DNA from: Algoriphagus ratkowskyi
GTDB taxonomy: Bacteria; Bacteroidota; Bacteroidia; Cytophagales; Cyclobacteriaceae
Length of the DNA: 64,000 nt
Assembly (NCBI RefSeq): GCF_002150505.1
Contig: NZ_MSSV01000001.1
Span: 372,001-436,000, forward strand
Direction: 5' to 3'
In this document: positions 17,889-27,700 of the stretch, piece after piece
How the letters are laid out: each line of letters opens with the position of its first letter
Position numbering within the stretch: the first letter of the stretch is position 1
Notes under the pieces: model-generated
The model's input: the letters and a program-made list of their open reading frames with translations, nothing else
The model's database searches: none
Told to the model about the DNA's origin: nothing
Made by a program: the position numbers and the translations under genes

Positions 17889-19328
17889 ATGAAAAAACTA
17901 GTGAAATCACTGATTTTTTTAGTTGCCCTAGGCTTTTGTCAGCTGTCAGAAGCCCAGCAATTAAAAGTGACCACCAATGGAAGATATTTGGAGACTGACA
18001 AAAAAGAACCATTTTTTTGGTTAGGCGATACAGCTTGGGAGTTGTTTCACAAACTGGATCGCGAGGAAGCCAGACATTATTTAAAAACTAGAGCTAGTCA
18101 GGGTTTTACGGTGATCCAGGCAGTTGTATTGGCCGAAAGAGATGGTCTAAAAACACCAAATGCTTATGGTGAACTTCCATTTCATGATTTGGATCCAACC
18201 AAGCCTAACGAAGCATATTTCACTCATGTTGATTTTATTGTAGCGGAAGCTAATAAATATGGTTTGGTGATGGGTATGTTGCCCACTTGGGGCGACAAAG
18301 TTTTCAGCGAGCATCCAGGTGCAGGACCCATTATTTTTAATGCTGTGAATGCGGAAGCTTATGGTCAATATTTAGGTAAAAGATATAGAAATGCTAACCT
18401 CGTATGGATTTTGGGCGGTGATCGCTCAGTAGCGAATGATGAGGTAGCCAAAACGTGGGAAGCCATGGCCGCCGGCTTGGACGAAAGCGGAGATGGAACT
18501 CACTTGATGACCTATCATCCAAGAGGATCTAGTTCAAGTTCGGATTCCTTTGAAAATGCAGATTGGATAGATTTTAATATGTACCAAAGCGGTCATGTGA
18601 AGAAATTCAATGAAGTATATCGTTATACCCAAAAAGACTTAGCATTAAGGCCGATCAAACCAACAATTGAAGGTGAGCCGGCCTACGAGGATATTCCACT
18701 TAAATTCTGGGATTATATGAAGTTCGAGCCGGGTGAGTTTTCGGATTTTACGGATGAAAATGGAAATATGAAGGACCTAAGTCCTTTCCAGGAGGGATTT
18801 TTTACTGGCTATGATGTAAGGGTATTGGCTTATTGGAATATGTTGGCGGGTGCGGCTGGATATACCTATGGAAACAACGCCGTTTGGCAGATGCATAAGA
18901 TTGGCGAAACATTTGTGATTCCCACCTTATCAGATTGGAGAGGAGCCTTGAAACGTCCTGGAGCTGAATCCATGAAGCATTTTAAAAAGTTTTTCCAGGA
19001 AATTGATTTCACAAAAATTGTTTCGGATCAGGAATTGATTCTCTCCGAAAATCCAGAAAATGAAAACCAAATTCGATCCGCTAGAGCAAGTGACGGCTCT
19101 TTTTTGCTTGCTTATTTGGCAAAGCCACAGGAGATTACCTTGGATTTATCAGAAATGACTGGTGAAAAGCTTTCTGGCTTTTGGTACAATCCGAGAAATG
19201 GTAAAAGTACGGCTATTCCAAAATTCAGTCCCACTTTGCCTTTAACCATTCAACCTCCAACAACTGGAGCGGAAGATGACTGGATGATTTTGATACTGGA
19301 TAAAATCGAGATAAGACGCAAAAAATAA
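17889..19328 (+). CDS. Glycoside hydrolase family 140-like (DUF4038, apiosidase type)
   Basis: A signal peptide (hydrophobic residues 6-18, cleavage after SEAQ) precedes a TIM barrel of the DUF4038 / apiosidase-like family: FFWLGDTAWELFHKL at the start, WILGGDRS (candidate catalytic Asp) and PTIEGEPAYED (candidate catalytic Glu). The last 100 residues form a small beta domain (FLLAYLAKPQEITLDLSEM, GFWYNPRNGKST) matching the putative collagen-binding domain found in this family. Characterised GH140 enzymes release apiose from rhamnogalacturonan II. It follows the helicase by 11 bases but the link is probably positional. Confidence 0.88.
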   Translation: MKKLVKSLIFLVALGFCQLSEAQQLKVTTNGRYLETDKKEPFFWLGDTAWELFHKLDREEARHYLKTRASQGFTVIQAVVLAERDGLKTPNAYGELPFHDLDPTKPNEAYFTHVDFIVAEANKYGLVMGMLPTWGDKVFSEHPGAGPIIFNAVNAEAYGQYLGKRYRNANLVWILGGDRSVANDEVAKTWEAMAAGLDESGDGTHLMTYHPRGSSSSSDSFENADWIDFNMYQSGHVKKFNEVYRYTQKDLALRPIKPTIEGEPAYEDIPLKFWDYMKFEPGEFSDFTDENGNMKDLSPFQEGFFTGYDVRVLAYWNMLAGAAGYTYGNNAVWQMHKIGETFVIPTLSDWRGALKRPGAESMKHFKKFFQEIDFTKIVSDQELILSENPENENQIRSARASDGSFLLAYLAKPQEITLDLSEMTGEKLSGFWYNPRNGKSTAIPKFSPTLPLTIQPPTTGAEDDWMILILDKIEIRRKK

Positions 19329-19350
19329 ATTTGCAATTGGAAATTAAATC

Positions 19351-19384
19351 AACCATCGCCGTTTCCATAAAGACAGCGATGGTT
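19351..19384. terminator. Inverted repeat, probable shared terminator
   Basis: A perfect 9-bp stem, AACCATCGC with GCGATGGTT, encloses 16 bases that can extend the pairing slightly. It lies between the convergent GH140 and DUF2911 genes. The flanking T-tracts are weak on both strands. Confidence 0.5.
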
Positions 19385-19390
19385 GCTTTC

Positions 19391-20236
19391 TTATTTCAAA
19401 GACTTGATAAGCCTTTCATTCAATCCCACATAATCTTGATTTCCTGCTTCCTCTGCCAAATTTATAGAAACTTTAGCTGTTTCTACAGCATCAGTTTTTT
19501 TGCCTAAAGCTGCTTCTATCTTTGCTTTTAAATGCATTGTCCAATATTTAGAATCTTTTTCTACCGATTCATTGATCCAGTTGTAGGCCAGATTCATGTC
19601 CTTTTTGTTGGTGTAATAATAACTAGCAGCAGAGTAAAGTAAACTTGGATCAGTACTGTTTCCATCAATTATTAATTCCTTGATTTGAGCCATTACCAGT
19701 GGGTCTACTTGTGTCTCTATCCTGAAGTCAACTTTGGTATTCTCCCACTCTAGCGACAAATCTGATCCTGTGTCTGTCATATTTGCAAAGCTGATTTCGA
19801 AGGTTTCATTCTTCTTTTTTAGCTTCTCTGGTGTTGTTTTGAATCGGATCACATCATCAGCTTGTTGGTAACCGATAGCTCCCCAAAGCTTAATGTTTTT
19901 TGAAAGAATCATCGTCCATTCAGATTTCCCAGGAATGGCATAAAGCGCATATTGTCCAGCAGGAATTGACTTACCGTCAATAATGACATCCGTAGAGAAT
20001 GAGAGTACCGTCGCACCATTTGCGCCAGTTCTCCAAACTTGGCCGTAAGGAACAAGTTCTCCAAAAATCTTACGATCCTTGGTGCTTGGCCTACTGTAAT
20101 CTACTGTTACATCTGTTAGACCTACTTTTTGCGCGATTTTAGCCGAAGGAGATGCCTGCGGCATTTGGATTTGCTGTGCAAAAGAGAGTAGGCTGCACAT
20201 TAAAAAGGCCAAGGTGAACGCTATTTTTTGTTTCAT
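19391..20236 (-). CDS. DUF2911 domain protein, secreted
   Basis: Signal peptide (IAFTLAFLMCSLLSFAQ) followed by the DUF2911 core: PSAKIAQKVGLTDVTVDYSRPS, LVPYGQVWRTGANGATVL and IPAGQYALYAIPG. The C-terminal third is helical with a TPR-like pair (SLLYSAASYYYTNKKDMNLAYNW, YWTMHLKAKIEAALGKKTDAVE). DUF2911 proteins are common periplasmic proteins of Bacteroidota with no known activity. The gene is transcribed alone and converges on GH140. Confidence 0.9.
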   Translation of the reverse strand: MKQKIAFTLAFLMCSLLSFAQQIQMPQASPSAKIAQKVGLTDVTVDYSRPSTKDRKIFGELVPYGQVWRTGANGATVLSFSTDVIIDGKSIPAGQYALYAIPGKSEWTMILSKNIKLWGAIGYQQADDVIRFKTTPEKLKKKNETFEISFANMTDTGSDLSLEWENTKVDFRIETQVDPLVMAQIKELIIDGNSTDPSLLYSAASYYYTNKKDMNLAYNWINESVEKDSKYWTMHLKAKIEAALGKKTDAVETAKVSINLAEEAGNQDYVGLNERLIKSLK

Positions 20237-20421
20237 AGGATATGTATCTATAATTTGGTTAGAAATTACTTAAGCGTAAAATTTGAAAGTAGGTTCTGAA
20301 AAGTTTAGCAATTTGTAGGTTTTGAGCCCGTAAGTTAAAATCGACTTTTCATTACGTAGTAATAACTAGAAGTTTTTCTGTTGTTTTTCATCTCCAATTT
20401 ATATCATCCGTATAGATCATT

Positions 20422-21342
20422 ATGAGTTTAGCAATTATTAGTCCTGGTAAAAATCCAGACGTTTGGATCAAAGAATTTAGAACCCTTGCACCGGATTTGG
20501 TCATTGAAATCTATCCACAGATCACGGAACCCGACAAAGTGGAATATGCTTTCCTTTGGCAGCATCCCGAAGGAATTCTTTCTGACTTCCCAAATCTTAA
20601 GATGATTAGCTCAATGGGGGCTGGGGTTGATCATATTTTGCGAGATAAATCCATTCCTTCACATATACCCATAGTGAGAATAGTAGATGATAAACTCACT
20701 TTTTCCATGACCAACTATGTGGTGATGGCTGTGCTGAATTACCATAGAAGATTTCCTCGCTTTCAAATGAACCAGACGAGAAAAGTTTGGGACATGAGCT
20801 ACCCTGAAATTGATGTGACAGTGGGAGTGATGGGGGTAGGAGCTCTGGGGAAAGATGTGATGGACAAACTTAATAATATGGGGTTCCCGGTAGTTGGATT
20901 TGGCTTTTCTGATAAAACTGATTTTGAATACCCGTATTACACTAAGGATAGACTCGATGAGTTTTTGAAGGAAGTGAATGTGTTGGTTTGCTTACTTCCG
21001 CTGACTCCAGATACCGAAAATATTCTTAATCTAGCATTATTTGAAAAATGTAATCCCAATACATATCTTATCAATGTAGCTCGTGGTAAGCATTTGGTAG
21101 ATGATGATTTAACAATAGCCTTGGAGCAAGGTTTGCTATCTGGCGCCATGTTAGACGTGTACAGAGAAGAGCCATTACCTAAGGATCACCCATTTTGGGA
21201 GAACTGGAAAATCACCATGACTCCACATATTGCGAGTGTCACAAATCCTGAAGCTGCAGCTCCGCAGGTGATAGAAAATATCAAGCGTTCCAGAGAAAAT
21301 AAAGAATTGGTAAATGTTGTAAACCGAACCAAAGGTTATTAA
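20422..21342 (+). CDS. D-2-hydroxyacid dehydrogenase, glyoxylate/hydroxypyruvate reductase A type
   Basis: A 306-residue protein with the D-isomer hydroxyacid dehydrogenase architecture: SSMGAGVDHIL in the substrate domain, nucleotide motif VGVMGVGALGKDV, the catalytic Arg in INVARGKHLVDDD, the Glu in REEPLPKDHPFW, and the His in TPHIASVT. The wording of these motifs and the length match GhrA-like enzymes, which reduce glyoxylate and hydroxypyruvate with NADPH. Substrate preference cannot be read from sequence. The universal stress protein gene follows 10 bases later, so the two are probably co-transcribed. Confidence 0.88.
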   Translation: MSLAIISPGKNPDVWIKEFRTLAPDLVIEIYPQITEPDKVEYAFLWQHPEGILSDFPNLKMISSMGAGVDHILRDKSIPSHIPIVRIVDDKLTFSMTNYVVMAVLNYHRRFPRFQMNQTRKVWDMSYPEIDVTVGVMGVGALGKDVMDKLNNMGFPVVGFGFSDKTDFEYPYYTKDRLDEFLKEVNVLVCLLPLTPDTENILNLALFEKCNPNTYLINVARGKHLVDDDLTIALEQGLLSGAMLDVYREEPLPKDHPFWENWKITMTPHIASVTNPEAAAPQVIENIKRSRENKELVNVVNRTKGY

Positions 21343-21352
21343 GGAGCTTACT

Positions 21353-22195
21353 ATGGCACAAACTTTTAAAATATTATGTCCCACAGATTTTTCTGAATGC
21401 TCATTGAATGCCATTGAGTATGCTAGTAGATTGGGAGAAAAGTACAAGGCGGATTTGGTTCTTTTTCATGTGCTGAACCGGGAGGATTATGTGAAATTAT
21501 CTCCTAGTGATCCGACAGGTAAACATCAAATGGATTTTGTGCTGGAAAAACTTCAAAACTTACAGGAAGCAGTACTTAAGGAAAGTTTAACAAATGGTTT
21601 GAAAAGCTGTGTTTCTGTGTTGAGGGAAGGTAGCATTGTAAAAGAAACGCTAAGCTATGCCTCTGAAATAAAAGCTGGATTAATTGTAGTTGGCACCGAA
21701 GGAGTAAATGATTTTAGAGAAAACATCATCGGTTCCAGAGCAAGCAGAATCGTTGAACAGTCTGAGCGTGATATCTTGGTAGTCCCAAGGAAAGTGTATT
21801 TTAAAGCTCCTCGCAAGCTTGTCTATGCGAGTGATTACCTGGAGGAGGACAAAATAGCAATTCAGAAAATCGTAGAAGTTGCCAAGTTTTTTGATTCTGA
21901 AATCGATGTAGTTCATGTTACTACCACTCACAAAGCGCTTGATAAATCCCTACACATGACAATGGTTGCGGAGATCGAGCCTTTTGTTAAGTACGAGAAA
22001 GTCAACTATGTGCTGAAATCTTTCCGTGACGATGTTGCATTGGGGCTGGAGAATTATCTACAAACTGCTAAGGGCGATATACTAGTTACCCTCAGTGAAA
22101 AGAAGTCTTTCTTTGATCAGATATTTTCAAAAAGCCTCTCCAAAAAAATGGCTTATTTCATCAATAAGCCGCTGTGGGTAATTAAGTCTTTTTGA
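21353..22195 (+). CDS. Universal stress protein, tandem UspA domains
   Basis: Two UspA-like halves of about 140 residues each. The first starts KILCPTDFSECSLNAIEYA and carries the ATP-binding pattern G-2x-G-9x-GS exactly, in GTEGVNDFRENIIGS, followed by ERDILVVP. The second half starts RKLVYASDYLEEDKIA and lacks a full glycine motif, so only the first is likely to bind nucleotide. It is cytosolic and lies 10 bases after the hydroxyacid dehydrogenase, which suggests stress or redox-related co-expression. Confidence 0.92.
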   Translation: MAQTFKILCPTDFSECSLNAIEYASRLGEKYKADLVLFHVLNREDYVKLSPSDPTGKHQMDFVLEKLQNLQEAVLKESLTNGLKSCVSVLREGSIVKETLSYASEIKAGLIVVGTEGVNDFRENIIGSRASRIVEQSERDILVVPRKVYFKAPRKLVYASDYLEEDKIAIQKIVEVAKFFDSEIDVVHVTTTHKALDKSLHMTMVAEIEPFVKYEKVNYVLKSFRDDVALGLENYLQTAKGDILVTLSEKKSFFDQIFSKSLSKKMAYFINKPLWVIKSF

Positions 22196-22555
22196 TTTTG
22201 TATCAAGGTGTGTTAATCCCATGGATCGCGAAGGTAGCCCAAAGGGGAAGAACGATTCTCATTACTTGATCGCTAAGGAATTAAACCAAAAATAGCACCG
22301 TATGTAGTGCGGGGTATGAATTGATGCTGATTATTAATCGACGGCGAAGCTGTCGAACTAAAAACCTTTTCAACCCCTTTAAGGCTTTTGATCTACCAGG
22401 ATTATTTCAAATCCATAATTTGCACCCATGGCTATTTATGGTTAGATCCCGATGGTTTTATTTTTTAAAAGCCCACCAATTCCGCGATGGGTACTTGAAT
22501 TTTGGGTAGAATAAGAAGTAGTAGTTTTTAACGAATACCAACGGCCCAATCCATA
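22196..22555. other. Intergenic region with degenerate inverted repeats
   Basis: The 360-base stretch separates two convergent genes. It contains the inverted repeats TCGAC...GTCGA (22338-22356) and CCATAA...TTTATGG (22413-22441). A 62-codon frame at 22321-22509 shows no protein-like character and was not annotated. No clear terminator was found. Confidence 0.45.
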
Positions 22556-23281
22556 TTATTCACTTTTCCCCCTGATCAATTTTTTCAAATAATTACCAAA
22601 TTCCTTTCTTGCCTCAGCATTGGTGAAAACAGAACCGAATGTGTTCAAGAAATGATTAAAACTCATTTCCTTTTTCTGATTTGAAAAAACAGGTTTTTCG
22701 CTTGCCTTTTTTCCTATTTCTGGGAATTCAGAATTTTCTTTTGAATTGGGAGTATTTGAAGTTGAATTTTCAGCCGGTTTATAGCCAACAAGGTCATCAG
22801 CTTTATTATAGCTCTTTTTCGATTTGGCCTGATAGCCCATTTTTTCCTCAACCATCCCTTTATTGTTGTGTGAAACAGCATCTTCAGGATCCAATTCTAT
22901 CGCTTTTTCATAGTCTTCGATCGCTCCTTTCAAATCTCCTATACGGTCTTTGAAGTACGCGCGACTACTGTAGCGATATGGGTTTTTAGGGTCTAGATTT
23001 GCGGCTCTATCGAGTTCTGTCAGCGCTTCCTCATTTCTTTTGAGTAAGTGCAAAACTACCGCTCGGTCTGACATGAAGTCGGTATTATAAGGTTCTAAAG
23101 CCGTGATCAGATCAAAATCAATCAGTGCTTCCTCTGTCCTCCCAAGTCTGGAAAGTATCCTGCCTCGATTGAGATGAAGCTGTGACTGGTTAGGATTTGA
23201 TTTCACCAGTTGGTTGAATATGGCTAAGGCCTCTTCAAATTTTCCTGATTTATAAAGTTCTATTCCTTTTTCGAAGCTCAT
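22556..23281 (-). CDS. Tetratricopeptide repeat protein
   Basis: Residues 1-150 hold four TPR units, for example MSFEKGIELYKSGKFEEAL, HLNRGRILSRLGRTEEALID and DLKGAIEDYEKAIELDPEDA. The region 160-210 is low in complexity (Ser, Asn, Lys, Glu). The C-terminal 40 residues (FNHFLNTFGSVFTNAEARKEF) form an unrecognised helical tail. It has no signal peptide and so is probably a cytosolic adaptor. The upstream region is the repeat-rich gap described below. Confidence 0.88.
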   Translation of the reverse strand: MSFEKGIELYKSGKFEEALAIFNQLVKSNPNQSQLHLNRGRILSRLGRTEEALIDFDLITALEPYNTDFMSDRAVVLHLLKRNEEALTELDRAANLDPKNPYRYSSRAYFKDRIGDLKGAIEDYEKAIELDPEDAVSHNNKGMVEEKMGYQAKSKKSYNKADDLVGYKPAENSTSNTPNSKENSEFPEIGKKASEKPVFSNQKKEMSFNHFLNTFGSVFTNAEARKEFGNYLKKLIRGKSE

Positions 23282-23298
23282 ATTCTTTTCTTTTTTTT

Positions 23299-23334
23299 AC
23301 CTCAGAGTTCGCGGAGGTTAACGCAGAGGACGCA
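23299..23334. repeat. Imperfect short-period repeat (CCTCnGnG / GCAGAGG type)
   Basis: Read on the minus strand it is a run of near-repeats: CCTCTGCG, TTAACCTCCGCG, AACTCTGAGG. Similar runs occur as extragenic elements in many Bacteroidota as I recall them. It lies at the promoter side of the TPR gene and next to the heptamer tract. Confidence 0.5.
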
Positions 23335-23401
23335 ATTTTTATATTTTATTTATCAATTGGTTGGTTGTCTGTCGAAGTCCACATAAGAAAACTTACTTCT
23401 T

Positions 23402-23520
23402 ACTACTTTTTACCTCTCACTTTTGACTTACTATTCACCTTTCACTACTTACTACTCAAAATTTTTACCTCACACCGCTTACACAACCTTCCTACTTCCA
23501 ACTCCCAACCTCCTAACTAC
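23402..23520. repeat. Degenerate heptamer tract, strongly strand-biased
   Basis: The 119 bases divide without remainder into 17 heptamers resembling ACTACTT (for example ACTACTT, CTCACTT, ACTATTC, AACTCCC). The plus strand has almost no G and the minus strand is purine-rich. It makes up most of the 347-base gap between the divergent TPR gene and holA. A short adjacent run at 23391-23401 has the same character. Confidence 0.7.
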
Positions 23521-23628
23521 ACAAAGACAAAGTTAAACGCTGAATAGTTTACCAAAGAATCTTTCTCTGGTTTTTGCCAGCTAATCGATACTGATGTTAT
23601 CTTTAAGCTCTCAAGAATTCATTGCCAA

Positions 23629-24657
23629 ATGCCTCAAAATCCACAAACGGTACTAAAAGACCTGAAAGCGAAAAAATTTGCTCCTATTTACTTTTTGGAC
23701 GGGGAGGAGCCATTCTTTATAGATGAGATTGTGAATTTCATAGAGAAAAATGCGATTGCAGAACATGAGCGTGGATTTAATCAGGTCATTTTGTATGGAA
23801 AAGACTCAAATGTTGGTTTGATTCTCAATAATGCGCGAAAATTCCCAATGATGGCTGATCGCCAAGTGGTGATCATTAAAGAAGCTCAAAGTTTAGGGGA
23901 TTTGGGGAAAGAAGACATGCAAAAATTGTTAATCAGCTATGTCAAAAATCCACTTCCAAGTACGATTCTGGTTTTTGCACACAAGTATAAAAAGCTGGAT
24001 GGAAGAAGTGCACTTTACAAAGAGTTGGACAAAAAAGCTGTTTACGTCAGGTCGGATAAGATCAAAGATTACAAATTAACGGATTGGATAGAGGGTTTTA
24101 TAAAGGAAACTGAGCACTCAATAGATAAGCGTGCAGCACAACTTTTGTCAGATTCTATTGGGAATAATCTAGAGGTTCTTTCCAATGAGATAGGAAAAAT
24201 GCTGATCAACTTTCGGGAGCCTACTAAAATCACCAACGAACACATTTCCAGGTACATCGGAATCAATAAGGATTACAATAACTTTGAATTTTTAAATGCG
24301 ATAGGTTTTAAGGATGTGATGAAAGCGAATAAGATAATTCACTTTTTCATCCAAAATCCAAAGGCAAACCCGGTGATTCCTATGTTTTCGTTGTTATTTA
24401 ACTATTTCACGAAAATAGCCCTGATTCATCAGGCAAAGAGAAATGGTGCAAATGAACAGCAACTTGCGAGCCTTTTGGGACTTCCTCCTTTTGTAGTCAA
24501 AGAATATATGGTGGCCTCCAGAAACTATAATTTGGGCAAGGTAATTGATGTGTTCGCCTACATCAAAGAGGCTGATCTTCGTTTCAAAGGAGTAGATTCC
24601 GGAAGCATGAGCGAAGCAGAAAACCTCCGCGAGCTTGTTTACAAGATTTTGCACTGA
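23629..24657 (+). CDS. holA: DNA polymerase III subunit delta
   Basis: A 342-residue protein with the HolA order: LKAKKFAPIYFLDGEEPFFIDEIVNFIE at the start (the degenerate P-loop region of clamp-loader delta), FPMMADRQVVIIKEAQ, a middle segment DKIKDYKLTDWIEGFIK, and a helical C-terminal collar domain. Length and motif order fit the family. It loads the beta clamp at the replication fork. It is transcribed divergently from the TPR gene. Confidence 0.93.
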   Translation: MPQNPQTVLKDLKAKKFAPIYFLDGEEPFFIDEIVNFIEKNAIAEHERGFNQVILYGKDSNVGLILNNARKFPMMADRQVVIIKEAQSLGDLGKEDMQKLLISYVKNPLPSTILVFAHKYKKLDGRSALYKELDKKAVYVRSDKIKDYKLTDWIEGFIKETEHSIDKRAAQLLSDSIGNNLEVLSNEIGKMLINFREPTKITNEHISRYIGINKDYNNFEFLNAIGFKDVMKANKIIHFFIQNPKANPVIPMFSLLFNYFTKIALIHQAKRNGANEQQLASLLGLPPFVVKEYMVASRNYNLGKVIDVFAYIKEADLRFKGVDSGSMSEAENLRELVYKILH

Positions 24658-24734
24658 TTACCTAAGCTCTCTATGAAATCTAGCATCACTACACGCGTGA
24701 TAGTAGGAGGGTGATTTACATCATGCGAGATCCC

Positions 24735-24752
24735 ATTCCGATATATCGGAAT
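24735..24752. repeat. 18-bp perfect palindrome with CCGAT/ATCGG arms
   Basis: ATTCCGATATATCGGAAT is its own reverse complement. It lies between holA and the TPR-barrel operon and shares its arms with 10966-10979 and 31500-31517. It may be a regulator site or an extragenic palindrome. Confidence 0.6.
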
Positions 24753-24784
24753 AGGTATGCCCAATGAAAGTCAATTAAAAACAT

Positions 24785-27700
24785 ATGAAATATTATCTTG
24801 TATTCCTTGCGAGCCTGCTCGTCTCGAGTCTTGGATTTAGTTTGAATGGGTATTCCCAGTCAAGTTTATATCAGACTAGCCCACAACAGAAGCTAGATCA
24901 CAATCTGGAGCTTTTCGACAAGAAGTTTTTTTCTGCAAGTATTTACGATAATACACGACTGCTTGAAAAACCAGTCAACTCAGGTCAAGCAAAAACAGCT
25001 GAGCTGAATCGCGCAATGGCAGCATTGCAGCTGGAAAGTCCAGACGGTGCCGGCTTGATGAAAAAGTACATTTTTGATCATGGTAATGACCCTTCAGTGA
25101 CTACTGCAGGTCTGTATTTAGGGGATCATTTTTTCTTCAAAAGGAATTTCAAAGAAGCGATTGATAGCTATAAGCTAGTTGATACGAAAAAATTGACCGT
25201 AGAAAATCAGGCAGATGTACTTTTCAAGCAGGGTTATTCTCATTTCCAACTTAACCAGTATGCTGAAGCTGCTCCTTATTTCGATCAAGGAAAAGCACTA
25301 AACCAGCAAGCTAGTTTTGATTCCTATTATTACAGCGGTTTTATCGCCATGGAAAATGGGAATAACGAAAAAGCTATTTCAGATCTTCAAACTGCCTCTC
25401 AATCTCCTGCTTACGCCAACAAAGTGCCGTATCTATTAGCGGCACTATATTACAAGCAAGGAAGCTATGACCAGTTGATCTCTTTTGCTGAGCCAAAGAT
25501 GACGACAGGTCAAAACCTCGAGAAAAAGGATCTTATTTATTTGTACTTGGCAGAAGCTTATTATGCCAAGAAGAATTTCCCAAAGGCAGCTGAAAACTAT
25601 GATGCTTTTATTAATTCACGTAAAGGTGAAGAGCTCGGAAGAAATGAGATTTACAAAGCAGGTATTTCCCAGTTTGAAATTAAAAACTACCAACGCGCTA
25701 CTGATTACCTGAAAGTATCGGCTTCTTCTTCTGACGAAATCGGACAAGCTTCTAGTTATTACCTGGCTCAATCGTACTTAAAATTAGAAAATTACCAATT
25801 TGCTTCCACTAGCTTTCAGTCGGCTGCAAAATCAGATTTCAACCCAGCAATCAAGGAGGAGTCTATTTTTAATTATGCGAAGGTAAACTTACAAAAAGGC
25901 AGCTTCCAAGATGCGATCACCGCTTTGGACGAATATATTGATTCTTATCCTTCGGGAAAATATAAGGTAGAAGCTGAGAATTTGCTTTCGGAAGCATTGG
26001 TCAATACCAACGATTACTTGCGTGCCATCGATCAGATGGATAAAATATCCAACAAGTCGCCAAGAATCCGGGAAGCTTATCAAAAAGTTGCTTTTTATCA
26101 GGCGATGGTGTATTACCGTGATCAGAAATACAATCCGGCATTGGCCTACCTTGATAAGTCTCTGCAATATCCAGTTGATAAGAGTTTAGTATTAGACGCG
26201 CATTTTTGGAAAGGAGAAATCAATTCAGCTGCAAATAATTTGCCGCAGGCGATCAAATCTTATGAGGCTGTATTAAGCAATCGTCCTTCTGGAGCTAACG
26301 GCACAGTTGCCAAATCATATTACGGACTTGGGTATGCCTACTTCAATTCCCAGCAATATCCAAAAGCCGAGGAGCAGTTTAGGAAATTTACAGAGAACAG
26401 GCAGGTCATCGCGAATAAGCAGCAATACGATGATGCGGTTTTGAGATTAGGCGATTGTTACTATGTGCAGAAGCGTTTTGGAGAAGCTGCTTCCACTTTC
26501 CAGAGAGCGATTAACGAAGGGAATTCAGGAGTAGATTATGCGTATTACAGATTGGCTGTTGTACAAAATTTCCAGTCAAGCAATCAGCAAGCTTTAAGCC
26601 AACTGGATGTGCTAATTTCCCGCTATCCGAATAGCTTGTATCTAGAAGATGCTTTGTATCAGCGTGGGCAGATTTATATGGAGGAGACGAACTACCAGGC
26701 TGCTTCTGTTTCTTTCTCTGACCTGCTAAACACCAAGCCAAATAGTCCATTTGTACCGTATGCCTTGGAAGGCAGGGCTGTTGCGAATTTCTCACTTCAG
26801 AAATATGAGCAAACCATAAAGGATTACAGTACAATTTTGAATAATCATCCCAACTCTGAAAACTCTGAAACAGCATTAAAAGGACTTCAGGAGACACTCG
26901 CCCTTCAAGGAAGATCTGGGGAGTTTTCTGATTATCTGACCAAATACAAAGGTTCAAATCCTAGTAGCGGTAGTGTTCAGTCATTGGAGTTTGAAGCTGC
27001 AAAAGGTGCATTTTTCGATAAAAATTATTCTCAGGCGGTTAGAAGTTTTGAGAATTATTTGAAAAGCTATCCTCAATCAGCTCAGCGTGCAGATGCATTG
27101 TATTTCTTAGGAGATAGCTACCTGCAAGTAGGTGAAACAGAAAGAGCATTAGCCCAATTCAAAACATTAGAAATAGAGCCGGCTTCTCCACAGCGAATTC
27201 GTGCTATGCAGAAGCTTGGAGTGATAGAGTTGGAGCGAGGAAATTTCGCCCAAGCAATTCCTTACTTAGAGACATCCGTTCAGAACGCACGAAGCAAACC
27301 AGAGGAAGCTGAAGCTGTTCAAGGTTTGATGGTTGCGAATTTTGAAACCAAAAAATATCAGCAGGCAATTGTACAAGCAGAGCGCTTAGCCACGCTGGAT
27401 GGAGTAATTCCTGAATCTTCTCCTAAGGCATTGCTGATCAAAGCAAAATCTCAAAAAGAATTGAACCAAAAACCTCAATCGGAATTGACATTGACAGCTT
27501 TGGTCGCAGATTACAAAACGGCGCAGGGAGCAGAAGGGCTTTATTTGTTGGCATTAGCGTCACAAGAGAAAGGTGATATTAACCAATCAAGCGAGTTGAT
27601 TTTTGACCAAGCGGGAGCATTCGCCAATTACGATTATTGGTATGGGAGGATATTCTTGCTTTTGGCTGATAACTATTTAAAAAGCGGGGAGGAGTTCCAG

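Noticed and set aside
22321-22509. 62-codon reading frame as a gene
   Set aside because: Lies in a repeat-bearing gap, has no ribosome-binding context and low protein-like character.
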